Source: Euleptes europaea | Taxonomy: Eukaryota; Chordata; Lepidosauria; Squamata; Sphaerodactylidae | DNA: 64,000 nucleotides | NCBI RefSeq assembly: GCF_029931775.1 | Contig: NC_079324.1 | Location: forward strand, 61,201,268-61,265,267 | Direction: 5' to 3' | Part shown: piece by piece, positions 57,127 through 64,000 of the stretch | How the letters are laid out: every line of letters begins with the position of its first letter | Position numbering within the stretch: position 1 is the stretch's first letter | Position numbers and translations under genes: made by a program | Notes under the pieces: model-generated | Told to the model about the DNA's origin: nothing | Databases searched by the model: none | The model's input: only the letters and a program-made list of their open reading frames with translations

Positions 57127-57634
57127 TAGGGTTGCCAACCTCCAGGTACTAGGAGAAAAAAAAAGACACCTCTGTACTATTATCAGGAAGATGAGAAAAC
57201 CAGTACAGGAGCAACGCTGATAACAATGCCAATATATTATAGCTACATATACACTTTACAGTATGTGGTAATGAAACCACCAATCACACATACATTCAGT
57301 ACAACAGTGGATGTGCACATCCACTGTTGTACTGAATGTATGTGTGATTGGTGGTTTCATTACCACATACTGTAAAGTGTATATGTAGCTATAATATATT
57401 GGCATTGTTATCAGCGTTGCTCCTGTACTGGTTTTCTCAGCCTCCAGGTACTAGCTGGAGATCTGCTATTACAACTGATCTCCAGCAGATAGAGATCAGT
57501 TCCCCTGGAGAAAGTGGCCGCTTTGTCAATTGGACTTTATGGCATTGAAGTCATTCCTCTCCCCAAACCCAGCCCTCCTCAGGCTCCGCCCCCAAAATCT
57601 CCAGTTATTTCCCAACCTGGAGCTGGCAACCCTA
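57127..57634. mobile_element. hAT MITE, copy A, carrying palindrome 1
   Basis: Ends TAGGGTTGCCA and TGGCAACCCTA. Perfect 8-bp target duplication GTAATAGG at 57119-57126 and 57635-57642, which shows a hAT insertion. The MITE is interrupted after its first 26 bp by the palindromic insert at 57153-57440. Confidence 0.92.
57153..57454. mobile_element. Palindromic insertion 1: perfect 248-bp inverted repeat without spacer
   Basis: 57192-57315 and 57316-57439 are exact reverse complements (124 bp each, no loop, centred on GATGTG/CACATC). The insert begins with a 39-bp unpaired leader rich in A (57153-57191). The MITE sequence CCTCCAGGTACTAG occurs on both sides (57139-57152 and 57441-57454), so the insertion made a 14-bp duplication. 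No open frame of note. Class unknown. Confidence 0.9.
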
Positions 57635-57696
57635 GTAATAGGGTCTTTTCCCCACCTTCACAACCATCCTGTAGGAGAGGCCCTCAGTCACCCAAG

Positions 57697-58671
57697 TAGG
57701 GTTGCCAACCTCCAGGTACTAGACAAAAACCTGTGCTGAATATACAATAATTGTGTTAAACAACAGCAGCACGCGGCTCGTAATGAACATCAATTTTAGT
57801 GACTGAAAGAACAAGGATAACAACAATACAGTAAATAAATCATAAAATAATTGAGTAAATTAAAAAAAAACCAAGAGGGGTAATATCACCCAAGTCTGGA
57901 GAAAGTAAGTCCAAGTGAAGGAGGGTTACGTCACCCTGTAAGCTGAAGTCCAAATGGAGTGAAGGTTACATCACCTCACGACGGTAAGTCCAAAAACGGA
58001 ACACTAATGGATTAAGTTCATCCAATGCAATTAGTTTTCATCCCAAAAGTTGAGGTATTGATAAGTCCAACCATGTGGATAATGCGTCGTTCAAGCCGGG
58101 AGAAAGAGAAAGAGAAAGAAAAAAGACTACCCTCTAGATCAGTGGTCGTTTCGCGAAGTGGAGCTTCTTCAGTCAGTTTTTCTCATTATAAATGTTATCT
58201 GGGCTTAAGAACCCAGGTGGGTCTTACTCATTCCACCTCTGAGGCTTACACCTAGATAACATTTATAATGAGAAAAACTGACTGAAGAAGCTCCACTTCG
58301 CGAAACGACCACGGATCTAGAGGGATCGTCTTTTTTTTAACTACGCATTATCCACATGGTTGGATTTTTTTATTTACTCAATTATTTTATGATTTATTTA
58401 CTGTATTGTTGTTATCCTTGTTCTTTCAGTCACTAAAATTGATGTTCATTACGAGCCGCGTGCTGTTGTCGTTTAACACAACCTCCAGGTACTAGCTGGA
58501 GATCTCCTGCTATTACAACTAATCTCCAGCCGAAAGAGATCAGTTCACCTGGAGAAAACGTCCATCTTTGGCAATTGGACTCTATGGCATCGAAGTCCCT
58601 CCACAAACCCCGCCCTCCTCAGGCTCTGCCCCAAAAACCTTCCACTGGTGAAGAGGGACCTGGCAACCCTA
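57697..58671. mobile_element. hAT MITE, copy B, carrying palindrome 2
   Basis: Ends TAGGGTTGCCA and TGGCAACCCTA, with perfect 8-bp target duplication CACCCAAG at 57689-57696 and 58672-58679. The duplication differs from that of copy A, so the two hAT insertions were separate events. Interrupted at the same internal point as copy A. Confidence 0.92.
57709..58495. mobile_element. Palindromic insertion 2: imperfect inverted repeat of about 730 bp
   Basis: CCTCCAGGTACTAG flanks it (57709-57722 and 58482-58495). After a 30-bp unpaired leader (57723-57752), the left arm starts GTGTTAAACAACAGCAGCAC and the right arm ends in its complement at 58479. The arms meet around a 53-bp spacer (58201-58253). 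The left arm holds about 190 bp (roughly 57864-58060) absent from the right arm, including near-tandem units beginning AAGTCCAA at about 40-bp spacing. Both arms carry CTGAAGAAGC ... CGCGAAACGACC. The family is unknown; a Penelope-like origin is a guess. Confidence 0.85.
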
Positions 58672-58705
58672 CACCCAAGCCTCCCTGATGAGGGTCCTTT
58701 ATGCC

Positions 58706-58956
58706 AGGGCTTCTTAAACTTTTCCCATTCACCACCTCTTTTCGCCCGAGAAATTTTTATGTGACCCCGGGTATGTAGGTATATAAAATAGGTATACAAA
58801 TCAAACATTAACTGATAATAAATCATAAAATTATTTTTTAAAAATGCTTTGGTATACATATAATTTTACCATTTACTGTTGCCAAATTTTTCACGATCCC
58901 TACATTCAGTTATGCAACCCCATATGGGGTCGCAACCCACAGTTTAAGAAGCTTTG
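58706..58956. mobile_element. Non-autonomous hAT element (CTTCTTAAAC family)
   Basis: Inverted ends GGGCTTCTTAAACT and AGTTTAAGAAGC. Perfect 8-bp target duplication TTTATGCC at 58698-58705 and 58957-58964. Confidence 0.9.
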
Positions 58957-59034
58957 TTTATGCCACACTCACATTCTCTGGCATCCTCCTATGCTTTGTT
59001 TCACACCCTTTCAACAAGGAATTGGGGGATGCAT

Positions 59035-59195
59035 ATTGTATCCCCCATCTCCATTTTTATCCTCAGAACAACCCTGTGAGGTAGGTTAGGCTGAAAGCAA
59101 CTAGCTCAAGTCCATCCAAGTGAGCTTCGTGTCTGAGCAGGGATTTGAACTTGGATTTTCCTGAACTAAAGCACACTGCCTCGCATTCATGTGCA
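59035..59195 (-). repeat. MIR/CORE-type SINE, old
   Basis: TTTTTATCCTCAGAACAACC, GGATTTGAACTTGGATTTTC, GCACACTGCC. Confidence 0.65.
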
Positions 59196-59319
59196 TGGTG
59201 CGCAAGTGTAAAGAGTTGAGATGTATCCACTGTCACCTCTCAAGTTTAATGACAGAGAAACCCAGAGCAGCAAAAGTATAGAGCATGGAGAGGAGCAGCT
59301 CTGGAATCTCCCAGTGACA

Positions 59320-59430
59320 TTTTTAATTAATTAATTTTGTGATTTATAGCCCTCCCTCCCTGGCCGAAGCCAGCTCAGGGAGGGCAACATCAAACAAAAT
59401 CATTAATACATCAATAATAAAATGGCCCTC
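59320..59430 (-). repeat. L2-type LINE 3' end
   Basis: GATTTATAGCCCTCCCTCCC, GAAGCCAGCTCAGGGAGGGC, a worn L2 terminus in reverse. Confidence 0.6.
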
Positions 59431-59644
59431 TAATAATTGTTGTTAAATCCCCAATGGCAAAATAGGCACAGTTACAAGGAAATAGATACTTGGAGCATCC
59501 CCAGATGGTCTCAAAGTATATGGGCTCACACCACCATAGACTTTAGATCTGGAAGCCCCACTCCCACAGATTGCTCTCTTACCACATCCAGTAACTAAGC
59601 TATTTTACCATGCCCAGAGTAATGTTATGGGATTTTTGATCACA

Positions 59645-59830
59645 AGATTAGTGATGGCCATTTGAATAAGACATTCATGGAGGACAGGACAACCTACAGT
59701 TTTTAGCCATCATGGAACCTCCATACACAAGGCAGCCCGTAGCATATGGTATTCAAATAGGAGATGTCTTCACGGTCTTGCTTGTGAAGGCCAGATATCT
59801 TTTGGCTACTGTTGCAAAACATTAAAGGAC
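59645..59830 (+). repeat. CR1-type 3' UTR (second family), old
   Basis: ATGGAACCTCCATACACAAG and GGCTACTGTTGCAAAACA; diverged. Confidence 0.45.
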
Positions 59831-60199
59831 TCCCCGCCCCCGGAATCTTTGCAAATGTATTACAGTCTTACCTTCCTCCAAAACGTCAGTATTCTGAATC
59901 TTTAGTCATTCTTAAGGATCAGGACTGGCACTGAAACATGCAGAGGGGATCCCTTTTGGAAACCCTAATACTGACAACCTATCAAGCATGTTTCAAACAT
60001 TTTGCTTGTCTGCTACTTTATGAAGCCTCCCAGGCCTATAATAAATCAATTACTCCAGCTTAGATCTTGGCTATTTATGAAAACTGCTATTTAGAATCAC
60101 CAGTCCGTCTGCGGCTAAGACCACATGCCACATATACTGGATACTACCGTGTGCTTTAGACACCTTTCTGTTCAAACTATTGGAGTTGTAAAACTTCCA

Positions 60200-60395
60200 A
60201 GTGTCATCATTGGACTAGGATCTGGGAAACCCAAGTCCAGATCTGGACTCTACCAGGGCAGCTTGCTCAGTGACCTTGAGCCAGTCACGTACTCAGACAA
60301 ACCTACCTCACAGGGTTGTTGTGAGGATAGAGGAGGAGAACAATGTAAGCTGCTTTGGGTCGCCATTGGGAAGAAAAGTGGGATATAAACTGCCC
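60200..60395 (+). repeat. MIR/CORE-type SINE, old subfamily
   Basis: GACTAGGATCTGGGAAACCC, TACCTCACAGGGTTGTTGTG, GGGAAGAAAAGTGGGATATA. Confidence 0.72.
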
Positions 60396-61394
60396 TCCAT
60401 AATTTGAGCCGCTGAAACATCCATACGAAAACACGCAGAGCTCTTGGGTTAGGTGTCCTGAAAACAACACTGACCTAAATCAATTCTACCCAAACCCCAC
60501 ATGGATCTTCTCTCTTAAGGAATTTCTGATGTGCGACTTCTACCAGGTACGTAACAGGTGATAAAACTGTTTTTATCAGGCTCCCTAATAGTGGCAGAAC
60601 TGTTCACTGTTGCTTTCTCCCCTTCTGCAAATTAGGTGCTCAAGATTAGGTGGACTGATAAGGCAGAACAAATTCCCACTCTGCATAATGTGCACTTTTT
60701 TTTTTTTTGATAATCACTTGTTACACCAGATGATGGGTAAGGTTGCATGGATCATTTGATTTACTCAACACTTTCTGGCAGTTGAATGAATAAATGGACT
60801 TAACTGAAACTTACTGCATTTTTTAGATGACATCAGGTTAAATTAAAGTTAGATTTGTAGTATTTAGCCACACTTGCATTGTCACTTGACCCTATAGTCA
60901 AGCATTGAACATGGAGATATGAACAAGCCAGCAGTATGATCTGATCACAATATTTGCCAGTCGTAGATATAACAATCAGGTTATTCAGGATGATTGCCAA
61001 GACGTCACTGTGCTGCTTTCATGAATTTCAATATGTCACACACCCTGCGCGTAAATTTAAGCTTGTATTTGTTATCCATCCATAAATCCCTACATAAAGT
61101 GATAGCTAAACATTTAGTGAATAAAACATTTAGGGGTTTGGTCATCCCTACAGGCAACTTGACACCCCTTGAAATCTGTATCACATCTATTGATTTGACT
61201 TGTGGGTTTTAAGAGTTAAGATCAAACTAAAATATCTTTCAGCTCCATGATTGGAGCTTCTGTAGGTTTTTGTTGTTTTTGCAAACTTAAAAAGAATCTG
61301 CAGTAAAAAGGATGGGGAAAGGGGTGGGTTCACTCCCCTAACACTCACACAAGCAATTTTTCCAATCAAGGTGCTGTTCTGGGTTGCAATTATC
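60396..61394. other. Intergenic, non-repetitive
   Basis: A/T-rich unique sequence upstream of RHOF; no gene, RNA or clear repeat. Confidence 0.45.
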
Positions 61395-61490
61395 CTTCGT
61401 AACAAACGACCTCTGAACTTCTCTTGCCTTGGAAACCCTATGGGGTTGCCATATATTTTTCAGCTGCAACATGACAGCAAAAAATAAAAT
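61395..61490 (+). repeat. 5S-rRNA-headed SINE, 3' part
   Basis: AACGACCTCTGAACTTCTCT, GGGGTTGCCATATATTTTTC; the 5S head is missing. Confidence 0.6.
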
Positions 61491-61689
61491 AAAAATGGAA
61501 AGACCTATCAATTGGCCCTACCTTTGGGGCTAATTGCAGCCCAAAGAAAGTAACCACATGGAGGATTAGAACTAAAAGTCCCCTTTGCCCAATCTGAATC
61601 GGAGCCCACAGTAGGAGTGTTTAACAATGAAACAGGAGTTGATCATCTTGTATTTGGGAGTCTCTCATAGCTTTACATTTATGTGCCAT

Positions 61690-61850
61690 TTAGAAATGCG
61701 ATTTTAATCCGTTAGGGCTGTTTTAACCTGTTGTTTATGTGATTTTATAGTTTTATTGTACTGTTGAGGGTTATGTGAGTCGCTCTGAGCCCAGTGTGTT
61801 GGGGTAAAGCGGATTATAGGAATGATAAATAAAATAAAAAATTGCACTAC
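61690..61850 (+). repeat. L2-type LINE 3' end
   Basis: GTGAGTCGCTCTGAGCCCAG to GGAATGATAAATAAAATAAA. Confidence 0.65.
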
Positions 61851-61859
61851 TTAGCCATA

Positions 61860-62900
61860 CCACTAGATGGCCATCTAGATTTAAATACCAAAAAAAGCAT
61901 TACACTTGAAACCAGTTGTAACAGGCAACAGTGGTGTGGGGAAATGACCCTCCCAAAACGGTGGATATGTACAGTGTTTTTTTTGTTTGTTTTTTAAGTA
62001 CTAATACTCAAATAAGGGTCAGGTTCATGAGGCTCAGGATTTGGGAGGGCTCCCCCCAAAACATGCCAGTACTCAGAACCAGACAATACTGTCACCCACA
62101 CACACACAAAAACCTGTGTACAGCAGGGCTTAACTTGTGTTTCTTCAGTGACAGCCCCACGGGCTTCACACCAAATCAATCCTGAAAGTTGGAGAGCTTC
62201 ACAACTAGGTTGCATTATCAGCAAATCCATTTGACACACTCAATATTTAAGTATGTCTTTAGGTCTCCCAATCCTAGCAAACAAGAACAAACAACACTTT
62301 TGCAACTGAACATGTTTAATGTTTTAACAGCAACAGCATGTATAGCAGAGTTTTGAAGCTTTTTCAGTACTGCCAGCTCTACAATGAACCAACAGGCACT
62401 GTTCATTGCCAGTTTGAGGATGGTAGGGGTGTTTGGTCAAGGCATCCTGCTTCCCCTTAAATCGGGACAAGTGATGTGCGCAAGCTAAGAATTCCCTAAT
62501 GTGAACTTTGATCTCTGATGAAAGGTCTACGCAAAATATGAATGCAGGTACGACTGGGCCTCTGCCCATCCTGGAACCCATGAAAATGGTAAATGTCACA
62601 CTCCTCTGAAGTTAGTGCAGGTTTTTATTAATGGTCTTTTAAAGCAACTATTTGTAAAGTACCTAGTGAATCTACAACACTTTCTTAAACCCAATCTTAA
62701 TCCTATTCATAAAAAGTGTTTCCTACCAATCACTCTTTGTATTTTAGTCGTACAGCTTAGTCCTAAGTATGTTTGGAAGCAAGACCACAACATTCACTTA
62801 TTCTCCAGCTGACTACAAATGGGAATTCAACCTTACTCTCAACGTCTTTGGCATCAATTGTAAAAAGCATAAATCAGGCCTAGAAAATACAATAGCAAGA
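61860..62900. other. Intergenic or distal 3' UTR sequence
   Basis: A/T-rich and without recognised repeats. Minus-strand frames at 62599-62324 and 62406-62218 carry no domain I know. The stretch may belong to the 3' flank of the unassigned gene to the right. Confidence 0.35.
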
Positions 62901-62921
62901 TAACGTACATCGATTAAATTC

Positions 62922-62927
62922 TTTATT
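62922..62927 (-). terminator. Poly(A) signal AATAAA (distal)
   Basis: AATAAA on the minus strand in ACCAAATAAAGAATTTAATC. Confidence 0.55.
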
Positions 62928-63424
62928 TGGTCTGTACTGTAGCTAGTACAGATACTACTTTTTTTTTACTTTGACACTTTCCATAGTAGCACAGCGTCTT
63001 ATCTAAAAACATTAAACTAGAAAGTTTAATGAAGTATTTTTAATTAGAATTCAGCATAGTCTATTTCCTGTGTTCAGTACTAGGGTTTCAGTACTGGAGT
63101 CCTCTCTATACTATAATCATTTCAAAAGACAATCCCCCCATACTTAGAGCAATGTAATTTCAGAGTTTTCATAAGTTTATATGCTATGACATACTTTGGG
63201 TTTGTTATAGATAAAAATAGTATATGCAAAGTCAAAATGAAAGCAAGTCCTCTTAATTTAAATCTTGATTGAGTTTAACTATAGACAGGAGCAAAGGAAA
63301 AAGCTCACTTTCACTAACAATCTATCTTCTCTCCCCACCTTCATTGTTTTGCAGTGCTTCCAAAGTACCAGTAGTATGTATTGGTACAACTCTACATAGA
63401 GAGGTAGTAAGTACATAAAACCTT

Positions 63425-63430
63425 TTTATT
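63425..63430 (-). terminator. Poly(A) signal AATAAA (proximal)
   Basis: AATAAA on the minus strand in GTCAATAAAAAGGTTTTATG. Confidence 0.5.
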
Positions 63431-64000
63431 GACTTTTTTTTACAAATTAAAACCCCACTGCAACTATACTTGTAGATTTGATGACTATTTGTTAACAAGT
63501 CCTGATTATCAAATCAAATTTACATTGTTCTTCCCTATATTATGTACAATCAAAAGGTACTGGAAGTTGTTCAATACAATGTATAAAAAGATCCACATGA
63601 CAATAGGGCAGTTGAAATAATCTGAGAGGCTACTAGTTATGGCCCACAGTTTATGCAGTTTATCCCACCCTGTTTCCTCGGTCTTTCCTCTTCAGGGCAA
63701 CCATGAATGAATTGCAATGACTGGAGCTTTAAGCAGTCGTAAAAATCTAGAACGCTGATCACCCCCTTCACACAGTTAGTGGAAATAAATCTTCTGTAGT
63801 ATTTTGACAGATGTAACAGCCTGTGTGAATCTTTACAATTTTCTTCAACTAGTCACTAGGCTACACAGCATATTAGAATAGGAGGGAAGAAGAAAGAAGA
63901 CTGAATGAGCATGAGAAGTTATACCCCATTCAGTTTTACTTGCCAACTTCTTGAAGGGCATCTGGGTGGCAGCCTGTCACAACTGTTGTTCTGACCCCCA

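Larger units (their letters stand above)
62900..64000 (-). other. Probable 3' UTR and last exon of an unassigned minus-strand gene
   Basis: Repeat-free, A/T-rich sequence with minus-strand AATAAA signals at 63430-63425 and 62927-62922 (the latter AAATAAAGAATTTAATCG), the pattern of a long 3' UTR with two poly(A) sites. At the window edge the minus strand is open as GVRTTVVTGCHPDALQEVGK then TAA at 63938-63936. A second frame is also open (SCDRLPPRCPSRSWQVKLNG), and the third stops at once. I cannot tell which frame is coding and cannot name the gene. Confidence 0.45.

Noticed and set aside
57119-58679. The two palindrome-bearing MITEs as a segmental duplication of one another
   Set aside because: Their hAT target duplications differ, their palindromes are unrelated, and the sequence between them is not repeated.
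62324-62599. 91-codon minus-strand frame
   Set aside because: No domain or family that I recognise; it lies in A/T-rich sequence likely to be 3' flank or UTR.
1-64000. Retroviral, LTR, Polinton, CRISPR or prokaryotic-type defence or operon structures
   Set aside because: I found no LTR pairs, no gag, pol, env or capsid-like frames, no spaced direct-repeat arrays and no operon layout; all coding remnants outside the host genes are LINE-type.

Overview
The window is nuclear DNA of a vertebrate, most likely a lizard-type squamate reptile. It holds spliced genes with GT-AG introns and two CpG islands. Its repeat load is typical of squamates: a Bov-B (RTE-clade) LINE, CR1 and L2-type LINEs, tRNA-headed SINEs close to the Sauria SINE, 5S-rRNA-headed SINEs, MIR/CORE-type SINEs and short non-autonomous hAT transposons. 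The species assignment is inference from the repeat families.

Three host genes are clear. The 5' coding part of MORN3 lies on the minus strand at the left edge (coding exons 3255-3399 and 704-861; the rest is off the window). TMEM120B runs on the plus strand from 16210 to 39520 in 12 coding exons, giving a complete 337-residue protein. RHOF runs on the minus strand from 56626 to 42573 in 5 coding exons, giving a complete 218-residue Rho GTPase with a CALL prenylation box. TMEM120B and RHOF are convergent, with about 2-3 kb between their 3' ends. As I remember it, the order and orientation MORN3(-) TMEM120B(+) RHOF(-) is that of human 12q24.31. At the right edge a minus-strand 3' UTR with two poly(A) signals suggests the last exon of a fourth gene that I could not name.

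Region by region: 1-14 kb is MORN3 in a dense repeat field. 14.2-15.8 kb is a 5'-truncated Bov-B LINE lying directly against the TMEM120B CpG island. 15.8-17.2 kb is that island with exon 1 and an unusual foldback repeat. 17-40 kb is TMEM120B. 40-57 kb is the intergenic gap and RHOF. 57-59 kb is a cluster of hAT transposons, two of which carry large palindromes. 59-64 kb is mostly old repeat remnants followed by the unassigned 3' UTR.

The most unusual structures are two unrelated palindromic insertions at 57.15-57.45 and 57.71-58.50 kb. Each sits at the same internal position of a separate hAT copy (the two copies have different 8-bp target duplications), and each is flanked by the same 14-bp duplication. 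The second-best observation is a hammerhead-ribozyme-like core on the minus strand at 7448-7490, inside a small element that also inserted into a hAT copy. I saw no retrovirus, LTR element, Polinton, CRISPR array or prokaryotic-type system.
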